Under the pieces are notes generated by a model, which saw nothing but the letters and a program-made list of their open reading frames with translations, had not been told where the DNA came from and did not search any database. 42,503 bases of DNA from Nitrosomonas sp. Lineage in GTDB: Bacteria; Pseudomonadota; Gammaproteobacteria; Burkholderiales; Nitrosomonadaceae. Made by a program: the position numbers and the translations under genes. The stretch lies in contig JAIETK010000020.1 of assembly GCA_019745325.1 (NCBI GenBank), positions 1 through 42,503 of the forward strand. The letters run 5' to 3'. Positions 34,312 through 42,426 of this stretch are shown here, piece after piece; within the stretch, counting starts at the first letter, position 1; the number at the start of each line of letters is the position of its first letter.

Positions 34312-35709
34312 TTAGAAAGGTAAAACAGCATCCAATGAGAAGAGTATCTGATCCTTATTACCGCCGAATGGACGGTAAGCGGAAGTCTGCAATGATTCGT
34401 GCAATGCATCTACACGGTCATAGCGGATATTCGGGCGCAGATTGAAGTTCTTCAGGCCTTTCCAAGGCACATTCAAGGTTTTTGCCGCTTTCCAGTTTGC
34501 ACCGATGGTTACGGCATAATAATCGGCGGGCGTGCTGGTACCGAGCAAACCGATGTTACTGGCGTAACTGGTTCCCAAATGATTGGTCGCCGCCGTCACC
34601 CGGCCTGGCGCGAATACCCGGAAGCCATCGCGATCACGAAACCACTCGGCACGGACACCGACTGAAACATTGGGTGTCACATCATAGTAAAAATGCGAGT
34701 TAACGCCATACCATTCGGCGTCTTTGACAACACCGGAATAGACGTTATTAAATAACATTACGTTATCCGCGAAACCATGATCATGTTGCAGGACTAAATG
34801 GGTTCTATCGGTGAATTTGTGTTGCAAAACGATACTGTACATCCCCCAGAAACTACTGTTACGGGTGGAAGTCGTGCTGCCGGTACCGCTGACATTAAAT
34901 GAGGTTTTATTGTCATTACTGTTCCAGGTAACGCCACCGATACCGCCCCAGTTTTCCATTTGCTTGTCGAAATTTCCATCCCATCCGCCGGTTCCGCTGC
35001 CGCCGATGGTACCGAACATTGCTACGATATTTTTGTTGACATTGTAATTACCCAATACACCGGTATGCGTGAAGGGTTCGCCATACTGCATGGTATAGGC
35101 ATGGGAATAGAAGAAGTTATTAGGAGCAGGAACGGATTCATAGCCGATCGGTGTATAGAAGTGGCCCACTTTAACATTTAAACCATTTCCTACCGGCGCG
35201 TATATTTCCGCAAAGGCTTGAGGAATTGCAATGCCGTAGGTACGGCTGGAATTACAACAGATCTCCAAGTCCCAGTTACCGCGGTCCGCCAAAGGTCTAC
35301 CATTGTTAACATCAAAGGCCGGATTACCATAAGCCTGTGTAAAGATAGCATCAGTACCAAACAAGAAGTCGGCGCGAAAACCCAAATCCCAGCCCTTTCC
35401 TTCAGTTTTCACACCCCGTTCTATGAAGAAGTTCAACTGATTCAATTGAAACCGGTTCGCTTGATCCGAAAAAGTAACAGGTCCATTGAAACCATGGGTC
35501 TGGCTCGGGTTATACGTTGCACCGCCTTGTACCCAGCCGCCGAATTCAATACCGCTGTTCTTGATTGCTCTCACAAAAGGATTGCTGCTTAGCTCGTTGC
35601 TGCTCATCGCGCTATTCGCATAGACACCAGACGAACTCATACCGAGTAGCAGCAATCCTCCAGCCACGGTATGGATCATCTGGCACTTATATTTTGTTTT
35701 ATATTCCAT
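34312..35709 (-). CDS. Outer-membrane beta-barrel porin, BBP2-type
   Basis: A 465-residue barrel from ATG 35709, preceded by a GAGGGGGG Shine-Dalgarno run; the longer frame from 35796 covers non-coding leader. Signal peptide: KTKYKCQMIHTVAGGLLLLGMSS, cleaved near VYANS. The body has GIEFGGWVQGGATYNPS, LNQLNFFIERGV and GHFYTPIGYESVPAPNNFFYSHAY, features of the BBP2/DUF1597 porin-like family, and many aromatic girdle strands; the last strand ends SLDAVLPF. Substrate unknown. Gly/Ser/Asn-rich loops are typical of outer loops. Upstream direct repeats (35910-35940) may regulate it. Confidence 0.85.
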   Translation of the reverse strand: MEYKTKYKCQMIHTVAGGLLLLGMSSSGVYANSAMSSNELSSNPFVRAIKNSGIEFGGWVQGGATYNPSQTHGFNGPVTFSDQANRFQLNQLNFFIERGVKTEGKGWDLGFRADFLFGTDAIFTQAYGNPAFDVNNGRPLADRGNWDLEICCNSSRTYGIAIPQAFAEIYAPVGNGLNVKVGHFYTPIGYESVPAPNNFFYSHAYTMQYGEPFTHTGVLGNYNVNKNIVAMFGTIGGSGTGGWDGNFDKQMENWGGIGGVTWNSNDNKTSFNVSGTGSTTSTRNSSFWGMYSIVLQHKFTDRTHLVLQHDHGFADNVMLFNNVYSGVVKDAEWYGVNSHFYYDVTPNVSVGVRAEWFRDRDGFRVFAPGRVTAATNHLGTSYASNIGLLGTSTPADYYAVTIGANWKAAKTLNVPWKGLKNFNLRPNIRYDRVDALHESLQTSAYRPFGGNKDQILFSLDAVLPF

Positions 35710-36099
35710 TACTCCCCCCTCAGAAAGATTGTGAAAAAAGATGCAGATACGTTGAAAACAAAGACCCTGATAACTGCATGGTAAGAACTCTAACATTGAA
35801 TTATGTTAAGGGTCAACGCAAATACGCGAAATGAAATAACTGGTTGATATAAATTACAACACACCATCATCTCGCTCGAAACAATCACCGCAGCCGGATT
35901 TTTCTCAACTTTTAAATCACCCGGAGATTTTTAAATCACCGCCAGCAAGCAATGCTTCAAACGCATATCACTAAAGTTTCCGCGGACTGGCACCGTAAAA
36001 AACGGAGCGGTGCTTGTAAGAAGATGGAAAAGCACTTTTAATAAATGAGAACTCAATATTAAGTTGATTAATTCTTTAATAATTAATAATAATTCAGCC
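35710..36099. promoter_or_regulatory. Divergent promoter region with direct repeats
   Basis: TTTTAAATCACC occurs twice (35910-35921 and 35929-35940), 19 bp apart, about two helical turns. A hairpin GCACCG/CGGTGC is at 35990-35995 and 36008-36013 (12-nt loop). Candidate regulator sites shared by the barrel gene and the PilZ gene. Confidence 0.6.
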
Positions 36100-36984
36100 A
36101 TGAACATGATACCGATCCGAACTTCCGACTTGACTGTAGGACAACCGCTGCCGTGGGATTTGTTTGATAAATCGCAAAAACCGATACAAAAACGCGGCTA
36201 TGTCATCAAAACTGCGGATGAGCTCAAAGAATTGGAAGAATTATCGGTTTTCCGCATGCAAGCGACAGCATCGCAGCAAGCCGAAGCCGACAAGAAAGTA
36301 CTGGATCAGATCGGCTTTGAAGATATGCAAATCAAAGTGGGACAAAAAATGTATCTCACCTTGGCGGCTTATTCAAAATTAAGAAAATCGTGCGAACTCT
36401 CGGAGAATTCATACTCGGTATCCATGATCGGTTATGTACCGAACAACTCTTTGATCGTCACCATGCCGGTCACCGATCAAATCCTCGGAGAGCCGTTAAT
36501 CGAAGGAGACCAACTGAATATTCGCCTGGTTACCGGGCAGTATGCCTATAAGTTTTCGGCTTTTGTCGACAAAGTGATCAAAGCCCCGTTCAAATATTTA
36601 CACCTATCGTTTCCTAAGGTCGTCCAAGGCCAGAGCATCCGGAAATCGCGAAGAATTAAATGTCATATGAATGCAACAGTTGCCGAAAAAGCCATTCCGA
36701 TCGCCATTACCGATCTGAGCATTTGCGGCGCCGGAATCAGCTCGAAACTGCCTTTAGGAACGCTCGGTTCAACCGTCACTTTATCGTTTAACGTCACCAT
36801 TCTCGATAGAGAATTGCATTTATCGATCAAATCGGTTATCCGTTCCGCCAAGCAAATAACCAAAAACAATCAGAAAATCATCAGCACCGGCGTCGAATTC
36901 TCCGGCATCAAACCGGATCAGGTATTTACATTACATCACATGATCTATCAGGAAATTGTCGAACACCCTGAGAACGTTATCTGA
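36100..36984 (+). CDS. PilZ-domain c-di-GMP receptor (YcgR-like)
   Basis: A 294-residue protein from ATG 36100 (the TTG at 36064 is unlikely). The N-terminal part (about 1-90) has no known domain. The middle (about 90-185) is a YcgR-N-like barrel (GQKMYLTLAAYSK, SYSVSMIGYVPNNSLIVT). The C-terminal PilZ domain (about 190-290) has RKSRRIKCHM (RxxxR) and DLSICGAGISS (DxSxxG), the two c-di-GMP contacts. YcgR proteins slow flagella when c-di-GMP rises. Two GGDEF proteins with matching output lie in this window. Confidence 0.9.
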   Translation: MNMIPIRTSDLTVGQPLPWDLFDKSQKPIQKRGYVIKTADELKELEELSVFRMQATASQQAEADKKVLDQIGFEDMQIKVGQKMYLTLAAYSKLRKSCELSENSYSVSMIGYVPNNSLIVTMPVTDQILGEPLIEGDQLNIRLVTGQYAYKFSAFVDKVIKAPFKYLHLSFPKVVQGQSIRKSRRIKCHMNATVAEKAIPIAITDLSICGAGISSKLPLGTLGSTVTLSFNVTILDRELHLSIKSVIRSAKQITKNNQKIISTGVEFSGIKPDQVFTLHHMIYQEIVEHPENVI

Positions 36985-37015
36985 TCGATGGTGAGTTTCT
37001 CACCTTCGATCGCTT

Positions 37016-37681
37016 TTACCAAAATCCCCAATTCCCGGTAGCAACGATCCAGACCCCCAATATGCCGTTGGTCACGGCATGCGCCAAGATCGGCGACCAT
37101 AACGTCCCGCTGCGCATATACAGCAAACTGTAGACAAATCCGGCGAACAAGCCGGCAAACCATAAGCTGTGTGCAAGCGCGAACAATATCGCGGCGATAG
37201 CCAAAGCTTTAATGCCGACTTGAGCAGGATCCACACTCAAAAAATTCGGATGTTGAATCCAGCGCATCAAGAACGAACGCCAAAATAGCTCTTCCATCAC
37301 CGGCACTACCAAAGCCGCGCCGGCAATGCGCACGGCAACAAAAATCCAATCAATCTCTTCATCATTGCGCGGATCAAAGCCTACCGATTCCCCCATCACC
37401 ATCCAATCCGCCGTCATGTTAATCCAAGCGACAAACACCACGATACCGGCGATAATCGCAGCGCCCCAGGTGCGGAACCCGGCCGCGCTGGGCCAGCGCA
37501 ATTCGCTGTAGGCACTGCGCATGGCCCACAGCAATGCAACCACGACGGTTATTTTCACCGCGTAAAGCCAGCGCAAATCGTTGGCTTCCCAGCCAAACTT
37601 CAATAGCGCATCTTCCAGTATCATGAAAAAAACATACGCAGCGAAAGGCGCTATCCGGTAAAGATTTGTCCGATCAACCAT
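37016..37681 (-). CDS. CAAX prenyl protease-related protein (PEP-CTERM-associated type)
   Basis: A polytopic 221-residue membrane protein (about 6-7 helices) of the CPBP/Abi family. Motif 1 is VMEELFWRSFLMRWI (EE and R), motif 2 FALAHSLWFAG (H), motif 3 HAVTNGILGVW (H, N): all metal-site residues present. The size and motifs match the CAAX-type protease found with exosortase/PEP-CTERM systems. It may process lipid-like or protein substrates in sorting. A PEP-CTERM substrate is encoded at 20172-21341, but no exosortase is in the window. Confidence 0.82.
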   Translation of the reverse strand: MVDRTNLYRIAPFAAYVFFMILEDALLKFGWEANDLRWLYAVKITVVVALLWAMRSAYSELRWPSAAGFRTWGAAIIAGIVVFVAWINMTADWMVMGESVGFDPRNDEEIDWIFVAVRIAGAALVVPVMEELFWRSFLMRWIQHPNFLSVDPAQVGIKALAIAAILFALAHSLWFAGLFAGFVYSLLYMRSGTLWSPILAHAVTNGILGVWIVATGNWGFW

Positions 37682-37863
37682 TCATCATTTCCTTCTGAAA
37701 TTTTTCTTGTTTTATGCGATTGCAGACAATCCGCGAACATTCAACCCACGTTTGTCATTGTCGCAAGTGTATAAGAAGCTGTAGGAATTTTTAACGTGTA
37801 ATAACCGGGTTTATCGGGTTCTGATTGAAGTTTAGGGATATACCTGCGGACTCCGTGCATCAC

Positions 37864-39045
37864 TTAGGGTGTCAACGGCAATTCCCTTTGGCGGCATGCA
37901 CCGGCGGCGGAAGTTGAAGAAGCCGCGCACAACGTGCTGACTTTCACACCCAGTAACCGGATTTTCCTAACCAGTTGCACCCGCCGCAAACATTCCCCTG
38001 CGGCGCGGCGGATACGCACCGCATCGGCGGTAGGCTCGGTCAGGGAAAGATCGCGCGTCACTGTCTGAAAATTCTCAAACCGTAATTTAATGCTGATGGT
38101 GCGCCCGGCGTAGCCTTTGCGCTGCAAATCACCGGCTACTTGCTCGCACAGCGCGGTAAACGCCGCCGACAAAACTTGCCGGTCCAGCCGCGCATCCAGA
38201 TCGCGCTCAAAAGTCGTCTCGCGGCTCATCGACTTAGGCTCCGCATCCACGATCACCGGACGATGATCGATGCCGCGCGATACTTCGTACAGCCAGACCG
38301 AATAACTGCGTCCGAAATGGTGGCGCAGCAAGCCCAAACCGGTTTGCGCCAACCCGGCAATCGTAGTGATACCCAGCGATGCCAGTTTTTCCGCAGCCTT
38401 CGGGCCGATCCCATTGATTTTTCTCACGGAAAGCGGCCAGATCCGTTCCGGAATATCCGCCATCGTGAGTATGGTCAAACCATCCGGCTTTTCCAGATCC
38501 GAACAAATTTTTGCCAGCAATTTGTTCGGCGCGATACCGATCGAACAAGAAAGCCCGGTTGCATCCTTGACCGCTTGCTTGAGCCACGTGGCCAACGCAC
38601 GCGTTTCATCCGGCAGATCGCTAAGATCCAGATAGATTTCATCAATGCCGGAATCCTCAATTTTCGTGACAATGCCGGCAACCGCTGCCTTAAATAACCG
38701 CGAATAATGCCGGTAAGCGGCAAAATCGACCGGCAGCAGAATCGCATCCGGCGCCAGTTTCGCGGCTTTCATCACGCCCATCGCGGAATGCACACCCAGC
38801 GCCCGCGCTTCATACGTCGCGGTGGTAATAACCCCACGCCCGGCATAATCGCGCAAACGGAAAAAATGCCGCTGGCCATCGGCTTGATCCACCGGCTGAT
38901 GTTCATCCCGTCCGGCAATCACCACCGGCAAGCCGCGCAATTCCGGATAGCGCAGCAATTCGACCGACGCGTAAAAAGCATCCATGTCGAGGTGCGCGAT
39001 ACGGCGCGGCGTAGCATTGGCGGATCCGGTCGAAGCGATGATCAT
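37864..39045 (-). CDS. dinB: DNA polymerase IV (Y-family)
   Basis: Error-prone translesion polymerase, 393 residues. N-terminal palm RIAHLDMDAFYASVE (catalytic Asp), then GIDEIYLDLSDL (second Asp-Glu pair), CSIGIAPNKLLAKICSDLEKP (fingers/thumb), the helix-hairpin-helix INGIGPKAAEKLASLGITTI, and little finger ending in QRELPL, a beta-clamp-binding motif. Length is standard (about 350-400). It probably answers DNA damage; no LexA box could be spotted by eye upstream. ychJ begins 44 bp upstream on the other strand. Confidence 0.95.
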   Translation of the reverse strand: MIIASTGSANATPRRIAHLDMDAFYASVELLRYPELRGLPVVIAGRDEHQPVDQADGQRHFFRLRDYAGRGVITTATYEARALGVHSAMGVMKAAKLAPDAILLPVDFAAYRHYSRLFKAAVAGIVTKIEDSGIDEIYLDLSDLPDETRALATWLKQAVKDATGLSCSIGIAPNKLLAKICSDLEKPDGLTILTMADIPERIWPLSVRKINGIGPKAAEKLASLGITTIAGLAQTGLGLLRHHFGRSYSVWLYEVSRGIDHRPVIVDAEPKSMSRETTFERDLDARLDRQVLSAAFTALCEQVAGDLQRKGYAGRTISIKLRFENFQTVTRDLSLTEPTADAVRIRRAAGECLRRVQLVRKIRLLGVKVSTLCAASSTSAAGACRQRELPLTP

Positions 39046-39088
39046 TCGGGCTGTGTTACATTACGCGGACAAACAAATTGAATTGTAT

Positions 39089-39496
39089 ATGAATACATCA
39101 GCAAATCCGAAAACATCGCCCTGCCCGTGCGGCAGCGCCAAACCGTATGAAAACTGCTGCGGCCGTTATCTGGATCAAGGCGAAACCGCACCCGCGGCGG
39201 AAAATCTGATGCGCTCGCGCTACACCGCGTACACGCTGAAGCGTGAAGACTATCTGCTGTCCACCTGGCACCCGGACACACGCCCGGCAACGCTGGAACT
39301 GAGCGGACTACCGGCACAGCAATGGCTGGGATTAACCGTCAAACGGCATGAACAAACTGCTGCGGATCGAGCGACCGTAGAATTCGCCGCGCGTTACAAA
39401 ATCAATGGCCGCGCGCATCGCTTGCACGAAATCAGCCGGTTTGTGCGGAAAGATGGCGAATGGTTGTATGTTGATGGCGATATTCTGCGTGAATAA
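39089..39496 (+). CDS. ychJ: YchJ-like SEC-C zinc-binding protein (UPF0225)
   Basis: The 135-residue protein from ATG 39089 has the SEC-C motif TSPCPCGSAKPYENCCGRYL at its N-terminus (Cys-x-Cys...CC, zinc) and a NTF2-like domain (LMRSRYTAYTLKREDYLLSTWHP, then ISRFVRKDGEWLYVDG). The longer frame from 38984 runs antisense into dinB and is rejected. YchJ proteins bind zinc; their role is unclear, perhaps in protein or metal handling. It ends 12 bp before the convergent greB stop. Confidence 0.9.
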   Translation: MNTSANPKTSPCPCGSAKPYENCCGRYLDQGETAPAAENLMRSRYTAYTLKREDYLLSTWHPDTRPATLELSGLPAQQWLGLTVKRHEQTAADRATVEFAARYKINGRAHRLHEISRFVRKDGEWLYVDGDILRE

Positions 39497-39507
39497 GAAA
39501 AACCCTG

Positions 39508-40056
39508 CTACAACGCCTCGTAACGGATCTCCACCACCTCCAGTTCTTCCAATCCACCCGGCGTTTGCAGCCTTACCACATCGCCTTCATGCGCCTTGAG
39601 CAGCGCTTTGGCGAGCGGGGAAATCCAGCTGATGCGGCCGCGCCCGGGATCGGCTTCATCCATGCCGACGATGCTGTAGGTATGCTCTTCGCCCTGTGCA
39701 TTGCACACCGTCACGGTGGCGCCGAAAAACACTTGATCGCAGTCGCCGCGTTGCGCGGGGTCGACCACTTCGGCGTTATCCAGCCGTTTCGATAAAAAAC
39801 GCAAGCGCCGGTCGATTTCACGCAAGCGGCGTTTACCGTAAATATAGTCGCCATTTTCCGAGCGATCGCCGTTCGACGCCGCCCAAGTGATGGTCTTGAC
39901 CAGTTCCGGGCGCTCCACCTTCCATAACTGATCGAATTCATCCTTCAAACGCTGATGGCCGCCCGGCGTGATATAGTTCTTCACGCCTTGCGGTAATTGC
40001 GGCGTGCTGTCCGGATCTTCGTCTTCTTCGCTTTCCTTGGTAAATGCCTTGCTCAT
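39508..40056 (-). CDS. greB: Transcription elongation factor GreB
   Basis: GreB enters the RNA polymerase secondary channel and stimulates cleavage of backtracked RNA. At 182 residues it is slightly longer than E. coli GreB through an acidic N-terminal tail (KESEEDEDPDS). The coiled coil begins ITPGGHQRLKDEFDQLW, and the tip NGDRSENGDYIYGKRRLREI includes the acidic residues for Mg2+. The C-terminal FKBP-like domain (VFFGATVTV, RISWISPLAKALL, DVVRLQTPGG) is intact. YIYGKRRLREID is characteristic of GreB rather than GreA. Confidence 0.96.
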   Translation of the reverse strand: MSKAFTKESEEDEDPDSTPQLPQGVKNYITPGGHQRLKDEFDQLWKVERPELVKTITWAASNGDRSENGDYIYGKRRLREIDRRLRFLSKRLDNAEVVDPAQRGDCDQVFFGATVTVCNAQGEEHTYSIVGMDEADPGRGRISWISPLAKALLKAHEGDVVRLQTPGGLEELEVVEIRYEAL

Positions 40057-40199
40057 AACCGCACAACATTAAAAATGATCAGTCCGCTAAGATAGCGGTC
40101 TTCGCCCGTCAATTCAAGACGGTTCCGATTTTCAACACGGCAAGAAACCTTGCGGGCGGCGTAAAATCTAATAAACATATTGTTCAGGAGGCCATTATT

Positions 40200-41519
40200 A
40201 TGACAATCAACCGGCGCCATTTTCTGAGCATGACCGGCGCAACGGCTTTAGTAGCCGTATGCTCACCGCAAGCCTTGGCAACGTCGGCTCGCGCACAGCA
40301 GCCACCGAAAAAAGCACCATCCGCATTAAAAAATCTCCAGAAATTCGCGCGCCATAAAGAGCGCTTTCTCGGTTATCCGATCAACATGAACACGCCGCCG
40401 GAAGAATTCTTTGCCTGGCGCAACGAACTTGCCGCTGCAGGGCTTAATCAATTTGCTTTCAATAACGTCGGCAATCCCTATACGCACAGCCATATCCCAT
40501 TCAATTGCCATCCGTTCGAACGCGAATTGATCGACCGATTCGGCGCGCTTTACGGCTTTTCCGCCGGCAACATCTGGGGCTTTCTCAGCAACAGCGGTAC
40601 CGACAGCAATCTGCACGGACTGTACATGGGGCGGACGATTCTGCATAACCGCACCGGCGTGCTGCCAAAAATTTATTTCACCAAGGAAGCGCATTATTCG
40701 ATACAGATTCTTCGCGATGTCCTTCAGCTCGAACCGGTCATCGTCGGTACTAAACCCGGCGGCGCCATGGATACCGACGATCTGGAGCGGCAATTAAATA
40801 TCCATCGCAACCATCCCGCGCTGGTGGTCGCAACGATCGGCACCACTTTCAAAGGCGCGATCGATCCGGTCGATGCGATCCAGGAAAAACTAAGGAACCG
40901 CGATGCTTATCTGCATCTCGATGCGGCGCTGTTCGGCGGCTTTCTGCCGCACACGCCGTTTGCCGGCGAACTCCAGCAACAAGCGCGAGATCCGCTGAGC
41001 GGCAGAATGTTGAATCGTTACGATTCCATCGCGGTATCATGCCATAAATTCTTCGGCTTCCCATCACCTGCGGGTCTGTTCATTACCACGGAAGCGAATT
41101 TTGATCTGTTCCGCGAACCGTTCAGCCGCATACACGACCCGGAATATATCAAGCAAGTGCCCGGCACGATTACTTGCTCGCGCGATGCCGTCAAGCCCGC
41201 TGAATTCTATTTCTTCAGCTCGAGCAAAGCGTTGGCGCGGCAAGCCGCCGATGCCAAAGCGATTTTGGATAACACCGCTTACCTGCTGAAAGAGATGAAC
41301 AATCACTACAGCTTTTTGCGGCCGGTGCGCGCCAACGATCATTCAAATATCGTGTATTTCATCACGCCGCTTAAAATGGTCGTCAACCGCTATTCGCTCG
41401 CGACCATGCGGCTCGACATCGACGGCATTCCAACGCCGTGCGCGCACATCGTGGTGATGCCGCATGCTAAGAAGGAAACGTTGGACCGGTTTTTGACCGA
41501 TCTGCGCACCACCGGATAA
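40200..41519 (+). CDS. Tat-exported PLP-dependent group II decarboxylase (histidine-decarboxylase-like)
   Basis: The 439-residue protein starts with a twin-arginine signal: NRRHFLSMTGATALVAV and AxA site near ALATSARA, so export in folded form is expected. The enzyme body (about 45-430) is a PLP-dependent histidine-decarboxylase-like fold: LDAALFGGF (PLP-contact Asp), SCHKFFGFPSPAG with the PLP lysine, and GNIWGFLSNSGTDSNLHG upstream. Substrate (His or another amino acid) is not certain. Very good ribosome-binding site (AGGAGG, 40186). A PLP enzyme outside the cytoplasm is rare. The upstream region has a 15-bp palindrome CCGCTAAGATAGCGG (40084-40098). Confidence 0.87.
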   Translation: MTINRRHFLSMTGATALVAVCSPQALATSARAQQPPKKAPSALKNLQKFARHKERFLGYPINMNTPPEEFFAWRNELAAAGLNQFAFNNVGNPYTHSHIPFNCHPFERELIDRFGALYGFSAGNIWGFLSNSGTDSNLHGLYMGRTILHNRTGVLPKIYFTKEAHYSIQILRDVLQLEPVIVGTKPGGAMDTDDLERQLNIHRNHPALVVATIGTTFKGAIDPVDAIQEKLRNRDAYLHLDAALFGGFLPHTPFAGELQQQARDPLSGRMLNRYDSIAVSCHKFFGFPSPAGLFITTEANFDLFREPFSRIHDPEYIKQVPGTITCSRDAVKPAEFYFFSSSKALARQAADAKAILDNTAYLLKEMNNHYSFLRPVRANDHSNIVYFITPLKMVVNRYSLATMRLDIDGIPTPCAHIVVMPHAKKETLDRFLTDLRTTG

Positions 41520-41524
41520 TTTAA

Positions 41525-41667
41525 GGAAATGCTGATTAATTCGACGAATGAGATGAAGCACGAGGCGCACGGAACGCAGCAACCGAGACATATCAACAAG
41601 ATAGGCGAGGATGCGAGTACCGCGTAACGAAGTGATTCGCTCGTGCAGTCAATTAATCAGCGTTTCC
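41525..41667. mobile_element. 143-bp MITE with IS5-like ends
   Basis: Inverted termini GGAAATGCTGATTAATT (from 41525) and, on the minus strand from 41667, GGAAACGCTGATTAATT are nearly identical. TTAA flanks it on both sides (41521-41524 and 41668-41671), fitting the YTAR target of IS5-group elements. No coding. The adjoining deleted IS5-like element has the same GGAA.CGCTGA ends; a 59-bp relative is at 28769. Confidence 0.88.
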
Positions 41668-41671
41668 TTAA

Positions 41672-42210
41672 GGAAGCGCTGAACAATAAGCGATTTTCAG
41701 ATTTCCCGGTAGTCCTGCCGCTTTTTTGAACAAAGATTCCCGGCAATTCATTTTTTGACGGTATTTCGCCGCAAAATTCCCCCTGTTTCTGCTTCATCGT
41801 CCGCCGCTGGGGTATGGTGGACGGATTCTCCCCTCATGTAGGCAGCAATCGCTTGCGCAGCAGGCACAAATTGGCCAAGCCCATCAGCATGTCCACCTGA
41901 ACGGCATTCTTCATCAGCCCGTGGTAGCGAGTCCGGGTGAATCCAAACTGCCGCTTGATCGACCGGTCCAGCGCCATCGGCTGGCGGCCCCGCCTCCCAG
42001 TCTTGGGTAATGGGGTTCAATGTGCGACAGCAACACTTGCCAGAGTATTACTCCTTCCATCTTGCTTAAAAAACCTCCCGCCGTGTCCGGCGTTTCTTGT
42101 TACTGTAGTCAAGATCGGCAAAGCTCGATTGGTGTGACATGGCTTATCTATAGAGGAGTTGTCAGGAAATACTATTATCCCAAACACTTCAGGATTTGCT
42201 CAGCGTTTCC
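41672..42210 (-). mobile_element. Internally deleted IS5-family element (539 bp)
   Basis: Ends: GGAAGCGCTGAACAA at 41672 and, on the minus strand from 42210, GGAAACGCTGAGCAA. On the minus strand, ATG 42140 begins an IS5-type transposase N-terminus (SFADLDYSNKKRRTRREV), broken by two one-base frameshifts, reading on to EPHY and TGRRGRQPM. It then jumps straight to the C-terminus (LDRSIKRQFGFTRTRYHGL, ending LLRKRLLPT, stop 41834). The catalytic DDE core is deleted. Flanks TTAA and TTAG fit the YTAR target. Confidence 0.88.
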
Positions 42211-42215
42211 TTAGC

Positions 42216-42426
42216 TTAGTCGTCATGCAGCGTCTCGAAACGTTGTGCTAGAAAATCAATTAACGCTCGCACGGAAGGCAGAAGACCGCGCCGGGACGGA
42301 AACACCGCATGAATGATTACCCGGCGTGGCGCCCAGTCGGGGACCAGTTTGACCAATAAACCAGCCGTCAACTGGTCTCGTACTGCAATCACTGGCATTT
42401 CTACTACGCCAACACCGGCCACAGCA
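42216..42426 (-). pseudogene. LysR-family regulator, C-terminal fragment
   Basis: About 70 codons to the stop at 42216: AVAGVGVVEMPVIAVRDQL, LLVKLVPDWAPRR and IHAVFPSRRGLLPSVRALID are the end of a LysR co-inducer-binding domain (beta-strand then PSR..lp.vRa.iDfl). The 5' side is cut exactly at the IS3-type terminus at 42427, so the N-terminal DNA-binding part is lost or lies beyond the insertion. Confidence 0.85.

Noticed and set aside
38984..39088. Longer N-terminus of YchJ
   Set aside because: It runs antisense into dinB and precedes the SEC-C motif by residues unlike the family.
41748..42020. 90-codon minus-strand frame in the IS5 remnant
   Set aside because: It is out of frame with the recognisable transposase C-terminus (ending at 41834), so it is a shadow.
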